Below are positions 7,432 to 17,028 of a DNA stretch of 64,000 bases, in pieces (position 1 is the first letter of the stretch; the number at the start of each line of letters is the position of its first letter). The stretch lies in assembly GCF_005406125.1 (NCBI RefSeq), contig NZ_BIXZ01000003.1, positions 1-64,000 on the forward strand. The letters are read 5' to 3'. The notes under the pieces are model-generated. The model worked only from the letters and a program-made list of their open reading frames with translations. It did no database searches and was not told where the DNA came from. The stretch is from Haloarcula mannanilytica. GTDB taxonomy: Archaea; Halobacteriota; Halobacteria; Halobacteriales; Haloarculaceae. The translations under genes were made by a program, and so were the position numbers.

Positions 7432-7818
7432 ATGGACGGCGAAATCGACGCCGACGAGCTGCGGTCACAACTCGAAGAGGGGGACGTGCGGGTGGTCGAC
7501 ATCCGCTCTCCGGGTGCGTTTGAGCGGGGCCATATCCCCGGGAGCGAGAACGTCCCGTTCCCCTCACTCGTCGACGAAGTCGAACGGTTCGAAGGGGACG
7601 AGCAGGTCGTGACGGTCTGTCCGCACGGGAAATCAAGCGTCCAGGCCGCCCGGCTCATCGCCTCGTACAAGGGCTTCGACGGCGATGTCGTGAGCCTCGC
7701 ACCGGGACTCGACGGCTGGGAGGGGCCGCTGGAACGCGGTGATGCGAGTGAGGCGACGCCGGCAGACGCTGCGACCGCTGACGGCGATTCCGACGACGGT
7801 TCTGCGGCACCGTTTTAG
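7432..7818 (+). CDS. Rhodanese-like sulfurtransferase
   Basis: A single rhodanese domain occupies residues 1-100: VRVVDIRSPGAFERGHIPGS, then the active-site loop CPHGKSS with Cys63 as the persulfide carrier. The last 30 residues are an acidic, Ala/Asp-rich disordered tail. The loop size is that of GlpE/PspE-like single-domain rhodaneses, which move sulfur from thiosulfate or a persulfide to thiol acceptors. It lies 38 bases behind the Nudix gene and may be the last gene of that cluster. The physiological acceptor is unknown. Confidence 0.88.
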   Translation: MDGEIDADELRSQLEEGDVRVVDIRSPGAFERGHIPGSENVPFPSLVDEVERFEGDEQVVTVCPHGKSSVQAARLIASYKGFDGDVVSLAPGLDGWEGPLERGDASEATPADAATADGDSDDGSAAPF

Positions 7819-7983
7819 CTGTCGCTCGGGCGTTGAAATGGTGGCTCAGGAAAAGTCCATCGTCACAAGGGGCTCAGCGGGGGTAACATCTCGTCATCGC
7901 CACCAAGAGTCGATTACGCGTCCCCGCTGAAAAGTTCGTCTATTATTTAGTCAGCCACACCGGCGTGGGAGTGGGGTTACCCT

Positions 7984-8415
7984 TCACCTCGGCTCGAAGA
8001 CGTGGACCGGCCAGTCCGTTTCGTAGTCGAGTGCGGCCTCCCGCTCTGCGGCCGTCGGCTCACGCACTGTGAGTTCGACCGAGTCACCGATGGCGACGTC
8101 GGCGTAGTCGGCGGCCACGCGTCCAAGGAGGCGGCCCCCGTCCGCGAGTTCCACGACGGCGACCGTGTAGGGTGCGTCCGCCGCGAACGCTGGCGGCGGC
8201 GTGTGGACCTCTGTGTATGAGAAGACCTGACCTTCGGGTGATTGCGGTTCGATGTCGACGGCGCGACTACCGCAGGCGTAGCAGGCCGGGCGCGGCGGCA
8301 ACAGGACCTGTCCACAGTCCGCACAGACGCCGCCTAGGAGTTCGCCGTCGGCGAGGCTGTCGAAGAACCCTGGCAGTGTCCGCGGGTCGGTCGCATCGAG
8401 GTCTCCGTCAGTCAT
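7984..8415 (-). CDS. Zn-ribbon OB-fold (DUF35) partner of thiolase
   Basis: The 143-residue protein has an N-terminal rubredoxin-like zinc ribbon with CADC and CYAC cysteine pairs at about residues 31-48, followed by an OB-fold (GQVFSYTEVHTPPPAF, YTVAVVELADGGRLLGRV). Such DUF35 proteins bind acyl-CoA thiolases, and in archaea bridge acetoacetyl-CoA thiolase and HMG-CoA synthase. Its ATG overlaps the thiolase stop by 4 bases, so the two are translated together, which supports a complex. No HMG-CoA synthase gene is next to it, so the physiological acyl-CoA pathway remains open. Confidence 0.9.
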   Translation of the reverse strand: MTDGDLDATDPRTLPGFFDSLADGELLGGVCADCGQVLLPPRPACYACGSRAVDIEPQSPEGQVFSYTEVHTPPPAFAADAPYTVAVVELADGGRLLGRVAADYADVAIGDSVELTVREPTAAEREAALDYETDWPVHVFEPR

Positions 8416-9581
8416 CGTGCCTCCGCCGTCGTGAGCACGTGGCCGACAGTGACGGCGTCCGCGACGCCCCCTTCGTTGAGTAACAAGGCTGTCTTGGTCC
8501 CTTCGACCGCGCGGTCACCTGCGGCACCCGTGAGTTGTTCGTAGGCTTCGAGCGCCTGCAAGAGGCCGGTCGCACCGATGGGGTGGCCCCGGGCCTTCAG
8601 TCCGCCGCTCGGACTCAACTGCACGTCCGTCCAGCCGTCCGCTCGCTCCGCCGGTGCCTGGTAGCTCTGATAGCCCGTTCCCTTGGGAGCGAAGCCGGCT
8701 GCTTCCGCGAGCAACGCCTCGCAGACGGTGAAGGCGTCGTGGACTTCCGCAATATCGATGTCCTCGGCGTTGATGCCCGCTTCCTCGTAGGCCGTCTCAG
8801 CGGCGATGCGACCGCCCGCGATGTCCGTCATGTTCCGTTCGGCGACCGCGATGTTGTTCGCGGAGGCCCCGCTGCCCGCAACATGCACCTGCGGCCGGTC
8901 GAGGTCGGCTGCCAGTTCGGCGGTCGTCACGAGGACAGCCGCAGCGCCGTCCCCGACCGGCGCACAGTCGAAGAGCTTCAGCGGCGGGGCGATGAGGTCT
9001 GATTCCATGACCTTCGCCACGTCAATCTCCTTCGGAAACTGGGCCCGAGGGTTGCGAGCGGCGTTGGCGTGGTTCTTCACCGCAATCTCGGCGAGGTCGC
9101 GTTCCGTGGCGTCCGTCTCGTGGAGGTACCGCTGGGCGAGCAGTGCGTACTGGCTGGGTGCGGTGACGCCGGAGCGTTGCTCGATGGGGCGGTCGAACGC
9201 CGCCGACAGCGCGTCCGTCGCGCCGCTGGTGCCCGCGGATGTCATCTTCTCGACGCCGCAGGCGAGCACGGCCTCGTGTTCTCCGTTGCGAACGTCCTTG
9301 ACCGCGTGGCGCAACGCGAGCGCGCCTGCGGCGGCACACCCCTCGACCCGCTCGGCGGGGACGTGACGGAGGCCGGCCCACTCGGCCAACAGCGTCCCGT
9401 ACATGATCTGGTGTTCGTAGCTTTCCGACTGGTTGCCGACGTATACTGCTTCAACGAGGGTGGCTGGGTCGGGCAGTTCGTCGAACGCCTCTGCGAGGGC
9501 GACCGAAAACAGGTCGCGGCCCGGGAGGTCTGTGCGGCCGAGCGGCGAAGCCCCCACCGACGCAATGACTGGTTCTGGCAT
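8412..9581 (-). CDS. Thiolase (acetyl-CoA acetyltransferase family)
   Basis: The 389-residue thiolase-fold enzyme has the nucleophile Cys82 in VEGCAAAGALAL and the catalytic histidine in ARGHPIGATG. The NEAF-type motif appears as VHDAFTVCEALL, as in SCP2-like and archaeal thiolases. The usual second cysteine (CxG) is absent; the equivalent segment reads LLNEGG. It would condense or cleave acyl-CoA units in the cytosol. The 4-base overlap with the Zn-ribbon/OB-fold gene indicates an operon. An acetoacetyl-CoA thiolase role for isoprenoid synthesis and a beta-oxidation role are both possible. Confidence 0.9.
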   Translation of the reverse strand: MPEPVIASVGASPLGRTDLPGRDLFSVALAEAFDELPDPATLVEAVYVGNQSESYEHQIMYGTLLAEWAGLRHVPAERVEGCAAAGALALRHAVKDVRNGEHEAVLACGVEKMTSAGTSGATDALSAAFDRPIEQRSGVTAPSQYALLAQRYLHETDATERDLAEIAVKNHANAARNPRAQFPKEIDVAKVMESDLIAPPLKLFDCAPVGDGAAAVLVTTAELAADLDRPQVHVAGSGASANNIAVAERNMTDIAGGRIAAETAYEEAGINAEDIDIAEVHDAFTVCEALLAEAAGFAPKGTGYQSYQAPAERADGWTDVQLSPSGGLKARGHPIGATGLLQALEAYEQLTGAAGDRAVEGTKTALLLNEGGVADAVTVGHVLTTAEAR

Positions 9582-9867
9582 GTGTACCTACCCTGTCTTG
9601 ACGGTACTTGTTAGGTATTAGCATCCTACAGCTAACTGAGCCCGCGAGACAGAGGACCACTTGCATATCATCACTGGTGTTGCACTCCCCCGGTCTGTGA
9701 TGGAGTTCAATGCTCGTGCCAGCAGACCCGATTACGGCGTTTTCAACGACTACTACTACCGAATCTGAGCTGACAGCTGTCTGAATAACTATAGTGTTAC
9801 CCTCGGCTATATAGCGAACATATAAAATAACTATACGAGGATCCGCGATTTCCAGACCGAACCTCCC

Positions 9868-10653
9868 GTGTCTGACACCGAGACAAGCCAGCCGCGAATC
9901 GAGCAGGCACTCGACATCGTCCAGCGAGAAATCGACTGTATCGAGGCTGAACTGACGGCTCTCAGTCGGTTTCGGACCAAGATCGTCTCTATCGAACCGA
10001 CGGCACGCGCCGCGGGGACCGTCGATACGTCGGCCGGTGGCATGTCGGCACTGAGTTCCCGCCAGCCGAAACCCGATGCCAGCCTGCGTGCCGTCAGAGA
10101 AGCGTATCGGGAGACGGTCATGGCGGTGCCACACTTCGAAGCCGAGTACGATGACTCGCTGGAAGCGAACATGTCGACGGAGTTCGGACCGGAACTGGGG
10201 ACACAGATCGCCACGGGCACACGCCTGACGCCGCAGTTGTACGAGGCACTGCTGAGTGCAAGTGAGGGTGCCCGCGACGAACGCGAGACGCTGCTCCCGG
10301 AACTCGAACGGGAGCGCGAGTCGCTCCAGTCGGTGCGGAACAAACTCGAAGATTGCGAACACCGGGCGGCCGCCCTCGGTTCGAACGCACGCCGGACGAC
10401 TGACCCCGCTCGGCTTGACACCATCGATGACCAGCTCGCCGACATCGAAGCTGCGTGCGAGACGGCGGCAGCGACCCGCCAACGGCAGCTCCACAGCCGG
10501 TCGGCCGCTGCTCTCTCGGGCATCGACGGGACCAGTCTCGTCCGCTATCTCTATGACGAGTGTTCGGTGACGTGTCCGGCACTTGCTGATATCGTCGCCT
10601 GCCTCGACATGATCAGGCGACACCGTCGCCACTGTCTGGTGTCGACGAGCTGA
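9868..10653 (+). CDS. Coiled-coil protein, DUF7260-like
   Basis: A 261-residue soluble protein starting at GTG. It has two heptad-like helical stretches, at about residues 10-45 (RIEQALDIVQREIDCIEAELTALS) and 130-170 (ERETLLPELERERESLQSVRNKLEDCEH), around a central segment, with a Cys-containing C-terminus. I think it belongs to the haloarchaeal family DUF7260, whose function is not known. It stands alone in an AT-rich setting (9582-9867 has several TATA-like elements and no other gene). One of these, CTATACG near 9831-9838, is at leaderless distance. Convergent with the AbrB-PhoU gene. Confidence 0.65.
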   Translation: MSDTETSQPRIEQALDIVQREIDCIEAELTALSRFRTKIVSIEPTARAAGTVDTSAGGMSALSSRQPKPDASLRAVREAYRETVMAVPHFEAEYDDSLEANMSTEFGPELGTQIATGTRLTPQLYEALLSASEGARDERETLLPELERERESLQSVRNKLEDCEHRAAALGSNARRTTDPARLDTIDDQLADIEAACETAAATRQRQLHSRSAAALSGIDGTSLVRYLYDECSVTCPALADIVACLDMIRRHRRHCLVSTS

Positions 10654-10693
10654 GGGAAAGAGTGGTCGACTGTCGTTTCTTCGTTGGCTGCTC

Positions 10694-11698
10694 TCAGGAC
10701 TGTGGCCGCGGTGCGGCTTTCTGGAGCGCGCTTTCGGCGATGTTCCCGCCGTAGTCTGCGGTCCGGGACAGCGAGTCGACAACGAGCCCGAGTACCTGTG
10801 CGCTCTGTGGATCGAACTCCCGGATCTTCCCGTCGACTTCGCGGGCGGTCTCGTCCACATCGGGAATCTGGCTCCGGGCCTCGTTTGCCAGGTCGACGGC
10901 CTCATCGGAGTTTTCGGTCAACAGGGCGTCCATTGCGGTTTCGGGAACGGCGATAGCCTCGGCTTCCAACTGGTCGAGCAGGTCAGCGGTTTCACCGGTG
11001 ATCTCCCCGATCTCCTGGGAGAGGCTGGCGATCTTCGTGGCGTGGTCGGCGATACGCTCTAGCTGGCGGGCGCTGGACTGGAAATCGAACACCGTCTCGC
11101 GTGGGAACCCGATCTCATCGGCCGCCGTCGGATTCCGGAGGACGGTCCGGAACACACGCGAGACCATGTACCAGAGCCGGTCCACGTCATCGTCGCGTTG
11201 CATTACGTCCGCCGCGAGGTCGTCGTTGTCCTCGATGAGCGCCTCGACGGCGTCGGAGAGCATCGTCAATGAGACCAATCGCATGCGCGTAATGGCGTTG
11301 TGGACCGATAGCTCCGAGGAGTCGAGCAGGTCCTGCAGGACGACCCGGTCGGTCGTCTCCTCGATCATCTCCAGGCCGACAAGCCCCTGCGTGGCGTCGC
11401 GGATGATCCGTCGCTGTTCGGCGGTTATCCGAGAGGCTTCGAGCTGGATGATGTCGAAGCCACTGACGTACATCGTCATCACTGCCCGCGTGAGTTCGTG
11501 CCTGTTTTCCAGCCCCTCCACGTCGAGACTCCCCTCCACACGACCGTTGTCGCGCTGTGGAGCGAGCAACAGCAGGTCCCGTTCGGCGTGGAACTCGACG
11601 ACGCTGCCCGCGCTCACGTCGTTTTCTGTCGCCCACTCTTTGGGTAGTGAGACGGTGTATGTCGACCCGCCCGTCACCTGGACCTTGCGTGTCTCCAT
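10694..11698 (-). CDS. AbrB-PhoU fusion regulator of phosphate uptake (copy 1)
   Basis: The 334-residue protein begins with a SpoVT/AbrB swapped-hairpin domain (METRKVQVTGGSTYTVSLPKEWA, residues 1-50). Two PhoU-type helical repeats follow, the second carrying the typical ARQLERIADHATKIASLS segment. PhoU proteins restrain the Pst transporter or its regulators; the AbrB head suggests DNA binding. It is transcribed divergently from pstS and resembles copy 2 at 18646, which ends the pst operon. A TATA-like box (ATTTATATCAT, 11721-11731) and a motif shared with the pstS side lie upstream. It is a good candidate for the phosphate-responsive regulator of this locus, but that is inference. Confidence 0.88.
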   Translation of the reverse strand: METRKVQVTGGSTYTVSLPKEWATENDVSAGSVVEFHAERDLLLLAPQRDNGRVEGSLDVEGLENRHELTRAVMTMYVSGFDIIQLEASRITAEQRRIIRDATQGLVGLEMIEETTDRVVLQDLLDSSELSVHNAITRMRLVSLTMLSDAVEALIEDNDDLAADVMQRDDDVDRLWYMVSRVFRTVLRNPTAADEIGFPRETVFDFQSSARQLERIADHATKIASLSQEIGEITGETADLLDQLEAEAIAVPETAMDALLTENSDEAVDLANEARSQIPDVDETAREVDGKIREFDPQSAQVLGLVVDSLSRTADYGGNIAESALQKAAPRPQS

Positions 11699-12030
11699 GT
11701 GACCGGCACTCGTTCACGGGATGATATAAATCCATTCATATCTATATACTGTATTGGAGTTCTAATATTTGGGGACATATTCGCCGTCTGAGCGACATTT
11801 ATTCGATGATATTCACCGGTGTAGCCGGTTCTGACCGACTAAAACGGCGATATCTGAGTGCCCGTTCATACAATCGGAATTCAGGTACAAGAAGGCTCAA
11901 ATACGGTGAATGAGGTAGTATATTTGCACCTATTTGTGGGTGTTTACCACACTATATCTATATAGTAATATGGCGAACGATATAGGAATCTTAGCAGGTT
12001 ACTTATTAGCCGTCCTGCTGGACTCTGGTG
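11699..12030. promoter_or_regulatory. Divergent promoter region between AbrB-PhoU copy 1 and pstS
   Basis: This 332-bp stretch is far more AT-rich than the genes around it and contains no gene. The leftward TATA-like box is at 11721-11731. Rightward candidates are GATATAG near 11979-11986 and CTTATTA near 12002-12008. The 11-mer ATATCTATATA occurs twice, at 11738-11748 and 11954-11964, each just upstream of a TATA-like box. The second copy lies in a near-perfect palindrome, ACTATATCTATATAGT (11951-11966). This makes it a likely operator region for phosphate control. Confidence 0.55.
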
Positions 12031-13197
12031 ATGGCGCACGATCCAGACGGGCTGTCAGACTTCGTATCGCGGCGGAAATTCATCGCAACGACAGGTGCAA
12101 CCAGTATCGCTGCGATCGCTGGCTGTTCCAGTGGGAGCAGCGACACCGACTCGGACGGTGGCTCCGGCGGCAGCACGGACACTGCGGCGTCGACGGAAAC
12201 GGAAGCGACCGAAATGGAGGAGACCGAAACGGAAGCGACCGAGAGTGGCGGCTCCAGTGACACCAGCGCGCTCGAATCCGGCGGTTCCTCGACGGTGTAC
12301 CCCATCGCCAACACCGCGGCCTCTTACTGGAACGCCAACCGGCCGGCTAGCGACTCCGAGTACTGGCCCCACGGCGAGTACGACATCGACACCGATCAGA
12401 ATCTCGCCGACTACTGGGCGGGCCTGTACGGGTTCGAGGCCGGCGGCGAGGAGGGCCCGCCGTTCCAGTTCACCGTCGGTCTTTCCCACTCCGGGACCGG
12501 CGTCGAGAAGGTCATGAACGGCCAGAACGACATCGGCAACTCCTCCGGGAATGTCGAGGACGAACTCCCGGACCGTGACTCCTATGAGAGCTTCGTCGAC
12601 CACGTCGTCGGCGTCGACGGCCAGCCGCTCGTCGTCTCGCAGGAAATCGCCGACGCCGGCGTCGAGCAGATTACCGGCGACCAGCTCAAGGGCCTCTACA
12701 AGGGCGACATCACCAACTGGAGCGAACTCGGCGGTCCGGACCGCGAGATTCAGGTGCTGGGCCGGGTCAAGGGCTCCGGGACGCGCACCTCCTTCGTCTC
12801 CAACGTCTTCGGCAACCCCGAGGAAGACACCAGCGTCGCCAACCGCTACGGGCAGAACCAGCGCCTCGCACAGGCCATCGCTCAGGCCGACAACGCCATC
12901 AGCTACCTCGCGCTGGCGTTCATCGACACCGACGGGCTGGCCCCCATCGCTCTGGAATGGGAGGGGACGACCTATGCCTACCAGGACGACGAGAACGGCC
13001 TGGACTCCAAGGCGTACCCGCTGTCGCGGGACCTCCACATGTACACGTGGGAAGGCACCTCGAACAAGGAAGCCGCGGTCATCAACATGATCCTGTCAGA
13101 CTTCGGCCAGGACACGTTCGTCGCGCCGAACAACTACTTCAAGCTTAGCGCCCGCCGGCAAGAGGAACAGCGCGCCAAGCTCCCCGACCAAGTGTAA
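12031..13197 (+). CDS. pstS: Phosphate ABC transporter substrate-binding lipoprotein PstS
   Basis: The 388-residue protein has a twin-arginine signal (SRRKF) leading to a lipobox whose Cys32 follows IAG, so it is folded in the cytosol, exported by Tat and lipid-anchored outside. After the cysteine comes a 40-residue acidic linker with TETEA repeats, then the PstS-like periplasmic-binding fold starting GGSSTVYPIANTAASYW. Typical phosphate-site motifs include GSGTRTSF near the middle. Start codons GTG 12028 and ATG 12031 are adjacent; ATG is preferred. It heads pstSCAB-phoU and is followed 58 bases later by pstC. Expression is expected to rise under phosphate limitation. Confidence 0.95.
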   Translation: MAHDPDGLSDFVSRRKFIATTGATSIAAIAGCSSGSSDTDSDGGSGGSTDTAASTETEATEMEETETEATESGGSSDTSALESGGSSTVYPIANTAASYWNANRPASDSEYWPHGEYDIDTDQNLADYWAGLYGFEAGGEEGPPFQFTVGLSHSGTGVEKVMNGQNDIGNSSGNVEDELPDRDSYESFVDHVVGVDGQPLVVSQEIADAGVEQITGDQLKGLYKGDITNWSELGGPDREIQVLGRVKGSGTRTSFVSNVFGNPEEDTSVANRYGQNQRLAQAIAQADNAISYLALAFIDTDGLAPIALEWEGTTYAYQDDENGLDSKAYPLSRDLHMYTWEGTSNKEAAVINMILSDFGQDTFVAPNNYFKLSARRQEEQRAKLPDQV

Positions 13198-13255
13198 TCG
13201 CCCGCGACCGGAACGGTTGGACAGTTGTCGACCGTGTCGGTCGATTTTCCATACT

Positions 13256-14377
13256 ATGACAGAGGACATACCTACGACGGAGGGAGAGGCGGTTTCAAGC
13301 GGGGAGAGAGTCGACGGGTCGACGCTCGCCGTCGGCACGATAGCGACGACGCTGGTGGCGACGGTTCTCGTCTTCCTGTTTCGGCCGGCCCTGGCGCTGC
13401 CCATGCTGCTCGCGTTCGTGTTTGTCACGGTGGTCGGCTGGGTGACTTATCAGGCCGAAGTCGCACGCCTGCTCACGCTGGTCGCGACGGTGCTGACAGT
13501 GCTGACGGTCGCGTTCATCACGTTCTTCCTGTTCATGAGCGCACTGCCGGCGTTTCTCGAACACGGGCTCGGCCTCCTCCTGATTCCGGAACAGGGTGGG
13601 GAGCCCCGCTGGTTCTTCTGGCTCGAAACCGTCCTGCCGTCGAATTCGACGTACTGGAACCCACTCAGTGGGGCCTACTCGCTGATTCCGATGATCTGGG
13701 CGACGGTGATCGTTACCCTCATCGCGGGCGCAGTGGCTGGGCCACTCGGTCTGTTCGGCGCGCTGTTCATCGCCGAGGTCGCCAGCGACCGCCTGCGGGA
13801 ACTCATCAAGCCCGGTGTCGAGATCCTGGCCGGTATCCCCTCTATCGTCTACGGGTTCATCGGCTTCCAGGTGCTGAACGGCTTCATCCAGACGAACTTC
13901 CTCGATGACGGAGCGAGCTTTCTCATCGCCGGCGTCGTCGTGGGCGTGATGGCACTGCCGACGGTCGTCTCCGTCGGCGAGGACGCCCTCTCAAGCGTCC
14001 CCCAGTCGATGGGTGACGGCTCCGTCGCCATGGGCGCGACCGAGTGGCAGACGATGAAGAGTATCTCCATCCCGGCGGCGTTCTCGGGCATCTCCGCGGC
14101 CGTTATCCTCGGCCTCGGACGGGCCATCGGCGAAACGATGGCCGTCGCCGCCATCATGGCCTCGGGGACGCAGTTCGCCGACCCGCTGTTCGACATCTTC
14201 GATGCCAACGCGACGCTGACCAGTCTGATTGCGACCCAGTACGGGAGCGCATCCGAGAGCACCGTCGACGTGCTGTTCGTCGCCGGCGTCATGCTGTTCG
14301 TCATCGTCGCCGGGATGAGCATCGTCTCGCAGTACATCGAACGACGCATGCAGCGGAAACTGAAGGGGCAACAATGA
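13256..14377 (+). CDS. pstC: Phosphate ABC transporter permease PstC
   Basis: The 373-residue membrane protein starts at ATG 13256 (MTEDIPTTEGEAV); an upstream in-frame ATG at 13217 adds 13 atypical residues. Two or three N-terminal helices precede the binding-protein-dependent permease domain. The EAA loop, which contacts PstB, is visible as SVPQSMGDGSVAMGATEWQ, and ILGLGRAIGETMAVAAIMA is a PstC/PstA signature. It forms the membrane channel together with PstA. Its stop overlaps the pstA start by 4 bases (ATGA). Confidence 0.95.
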   Translation: MTEDIPTTEGEAVSSGERVDGSTLAVGTIATTLVATVLVFLFRPALALPMLLAFVFVTVVGWVTYQAEVARLLTLVATVLTVLTVAFITFFLFMSALPAFLEHGLGLLLIPEQGGEPRWFFWLETVLPSNSTYWNPLSGAYSLIPMIWATVIVTLIAGAVAGPLGLFGALFIAEVASDRLRELIKPGVEILAGIPSIVYGFIGFQVLNGFIQTNFLDDGASFLIAGVVVGVMALPTVVSVGEDALSSVPQSMGDGSVAMGATEWQTMKSISIPAAFSGISAAVILGLGRAIGETMAVAAIMASGTQFADPLFDIFDANATLTSLIATQYGSASESTVDVLFVAGVMLFVIVAGMSIVSQYIERRMQRKLKGQQ

Positions 14378-17028
14378 GTGACGCCTACGCGACCACGGAC
14401 CGACTCGTCAGTGCGGATTCGAACATCTACGACCGGGCCCTCGATACGGCGATTGCGCTGAGCGTCATCGGCTTCACGCTCGGGCTCGCCACGCTCGTAA
14501 ATCTGGTCCCGCCCGGTGCCAGCGGCAGTGCCCTCACCACTGCCTTCGGGACGCTGCTGGCTATTGTCACTGGGGCGGTCGGCATCACCGGCCTCGCATC
14601 TTACACCAACGTCGTTCCGGTCACCTCACAGCGGGTGCGTGGCATCGGTCTCGGCCTCGTCGTTTCGACAGTCGCGCTGACCGTCCTCGCGGCGGCCCTT
14701 CCGGTGACGATGGCGACGCTGCTGGGAACCGTCTTGCTGGTCGAGGCGCTGGCGGTCACCGTCGCTGGCGTCACCTCCCGGCTCGAAATCGTTGACACGG
14801 AACCGAACATGAGCGCCGGCCTGCTCTCCGGCGTGGCCTTTGGCACTATCGGCCTCGCCATGGGAGCGGCTGTCGGGGGTGCCCTCGCCGGCTTTGGCTC
14901 GCTCCTGTGGCTCGTCGGCGCTATCGTCGCCGGTATCGGGCTGTTTCTGCTGGCGATTCTCCCCCGCGAAGACCTCGGCTCGACGCTCCCGACGGCTCTC
15001 GTCGTCGGCGCGCTCGGGCTGACAATCGTGACCGGGACCATCGGCGTCGGCTGGCAGTGGAGCCCGCAGACGCTCTCCGGTGGCTTCACCGGCGGCGCAG
15101 TCATCCCGGTGTTCCTTCTGGTCGGGACGCTCCTGTCGGCCTGGTCGGCCGCGAAGTGCCGGGCCGGGTTCGGTGCCCGGGGACGCGAATACGGGGCCTT
15201 CCTCGTCATCAACCTCAACGCCTTCCTGATGGTCACTGTGATGGCGACAATCGTCGTGTTCGTGACGGTCAAAGGCGTTGGCTACGCGATCCACGGGTTC
15301 TCAATCGGCGCATTGACCGCGCTGGTCCTGCTGACGCCTGCACTCCTCGCCGCGATCCAGTTCGCCCGGTCGCCCGCGGGCACGAACGACTGGCACACCG
15401 GCGCACGACAGCTGTTCCGCGTGCTCCCGCTGGCGGTTGTCGGCGCGCTCGCCGCGGTGTTTGTGAGCGTGCCCATCACCGGGTCCCCGCTGCGCTACCC
15501 GTTCACCTACACGGTACTCGTCAACCGACAGGAGCAGTCAATCGACACGGCGATCGCGGTGACGCCGGACATGACGATCGGGACGCTCCTGTTGATCGCG
15601 CCGGCACTGTTGCTCGCGGTCACCTTCTTCCGTTCGTTCGGCTCGCTCCGAAAGGTCGGGACGCAGTCCGAGCGGACCGGGTCGATCAGACAGGCCGTTC
15701 CGACCGCGGTGCTCGCGCTCGTCGTTCTCATCGGCCTCTTCCTGCTTCTCGGTCCCGCTCCGTTCGGTCTCCCCCTCGGCGGCACGCTCGGCCTCGCCGC
15801 CGTCGTCGCCGGTGCAGTCGCGGCGGGCGGGCTCGCCGTCTATCCGCTCGTCGGCGTACTCACAAGCGACGGGCCGACATTGGCCGACAGCGCACAGCGC
15901 GAGGCCCCGCTGTTCACGCTGGGGGTGTTCGGCGGACTCGGGCTGTTGCTGACCGCGCTGTTGCTCCAGCCCGTCGCCGGCGTCAATCCGCAGGTCGGCC
16001 CGGTGAACCTCGTGCCGGCGGTGGCGTTAGCGGCCGCCGTTGCCTCACTGGCGCTGGCGACGCTCACGACCGTCGCAAAGCGCTCCAGCGAGGAGACCAT
16101 CACCCGCCGGCTGCTGACCGAGGAGACGCGACTCGGCCTCGTTGGCGCGGCCGGCTTCACCGCGCTGGTAGGCCTGCACGTCGCCGTTACCGGCGTCTCC
16201 TTTACCGTTCTCGGCGTCTCGGTCTCCAACGAGGGGAGCCTCTCGTGGCCGATGGTGATGCAGGCCTACATCCCGCTGGGGGCCGAACCCGGTGGGATCA
16301 TGCCTGCCATCATCGGCACGGTGTGGCTGGTCATCGGCGCGACGCTGTTTGCCGTCCCGCTGGGGGTCGGTGCGGCGGTGTTCCTCACCGAGTACGCCGA
16401 GCAGGGTCGGTTCACCGCGGTCGTCGAGATCGCGACGAATGCGCTCTGGAGTACGCCGAGTATCGTCTTCGGCCTGTTCGGGGCGGCCTTCCTGATCCCG
16501 CGGCTGGGCGGCGACGAGTCCCTGCTGGCCGGGATGCTTGTGCTCGGGTTCATGCTCCTGCCGCTGGTGCTCATCACCTCGCGGGAGTCAATCAAGGCTG
16601 TTCCCGACGAGTATCGGGACGCCAGCGCGGCCCTGGGCGTGACCCAGTGGGAGACCATCAAGAGCGTCGTCCTGCCCGCGGCGATGCCGGGGGTCATCAC
16701 CGGCGTCATCCTCGGTGTCGGCCGCATCGCCGGCGAGACTGCCCCGCTCATTCTCGTGCTCGGGTCGACGCTGAACGCGACGGCCGCCGTCAACGTTATC
16801 GACGGGTTCCGCTTCGTCTCGGGGCCACCCTTTATCGCTAACGACGCCTTGCTGACGGCCTCGGCGTCACTGCCGACGCAGGTGTGGGCCGTCATCGCGG
16901 CCGGGGTGTCGGGGTCGCCACAGATGGGGTGGGCGACGGCGTTCATCCTGCTGATGGTCGTTCTGACGTTCTATGCGGTCGGTATCACGGCGCGGACGTA
17001 CTTCCGGAGGAAACTCAACTATGAGTGA
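14374..17028 (+). CDS. pstA: Phosphate ABC transporter permease PstA, with very long N-terminal membrane extension
   Basis: The 884-residue product starts at ATG 14374, overlapping the pstC stop. Only about residues 620-884 form the PstA permease: the EAA loop [17 protein letters not shown], the [17 protein letters not shown] signature and about five or six helices. The first about 620 residues contain roughly 16-17 further hydrophobic segments and no motif I can assign. Ordinary PstA is near 300 residues, and haloarchaeal ones are often enlarged but usually shorter than this. The reading frame is uninterrupted with the local codon bias, so this is one protein rather than a frameshift join. 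The pstB start lies 8 bases inside its end, so translation is coupled. The role of the extension is unknown. Confidence 0.92.
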   Translation: MSDAYATTDRLVSADSNIYDRALDTAIALSVIGFTLGLATLVNLVPPGASGSALTTAFGTLLAIVTGAVGITGLASYTNVVPVTSQRVRGIGLGLVVSTVALTVLAAALPVTMATLLGTVLLVEALAVTVAGVTSRLEIVDTEPNMSAGLLSGVAFGTIGLAMGAAVGGALAGFGSLLWLVGAIVAGIGLFLLAILPREDLGSTLPTALVVGALGLTIVTGTIGVGWQWSPQTLSGGFTGGAVIPVFLLVGTLLSAWSAAKCRAGFGARGREYGAFLVINLNAFLMVTVMATIVVFVTVKGVGYAIHGFSIGALTALVLLTPALLAAIQFARSPAGTNDWHTGARQLFRVLPLAVVGALAAVFVSVPITGSPLRYPFTYTVLVNRQEQSIDTAIAVTPDMTIGTLLLIAPALLLAVTFFRSFGSLRKVGTQSERTGSIRQAVPTAVLALVVLIGLFLLLGPAPFGLPLGGTLGLAAVVAGAVAAGGLAVYPLVGVLTSDGPTLADSAQREAPLFTLGVFGGLGLLLTALLLQPVAGVNPQVGPVNLVPAVALAAAVASLALATLTTVAKRSSEETITRRLLTEETRLGLVGAAGFTALVGLHVAVTGVSFTVLGVSVSNEGSLSWPMVMQAYIPLGAEPGGIMPAIIGTVWLVIGATLFAVPLGVGAAVFLTEYAEQGRFTAVVEIATNALWSTPSIVFGLFGAAFLIPRLGGDESLLAGMLVLGFMLLPLVLITSRESIKAVPDEYRDASAALGVTQWETIKSVVLPAAMPGVITGVILGVGRIAGETAPLILVLGSTLNATAAVNVIDGFRFVSGPPFIANDALLTASASLPTQVWAVIAAGVSGSPQMGWATAFILLMVVLTFYAVGITARTYFRRKLNYE

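Noticed and set aside
7838-7932. 30-codon ORF after the rhodanese gene
   Set aside because: Too short, no TATA-like box, basic and without coding bias.
14044-14373. N-terminal extension of pstA by 110 codons into pstC
   Set aside because: The extension is the out-of-frame, Arg/His-rich reading of pstC. ATG 14374 gives the ATGA overlap and a normal membrane start.
14907-16841. 644-codon Arg-rich ORF overlapping pstA in another frame
   Set aside because: Its Arg/Pro-rich composition is typical of a shifted frame of a high-GC gene. No motif is seen.
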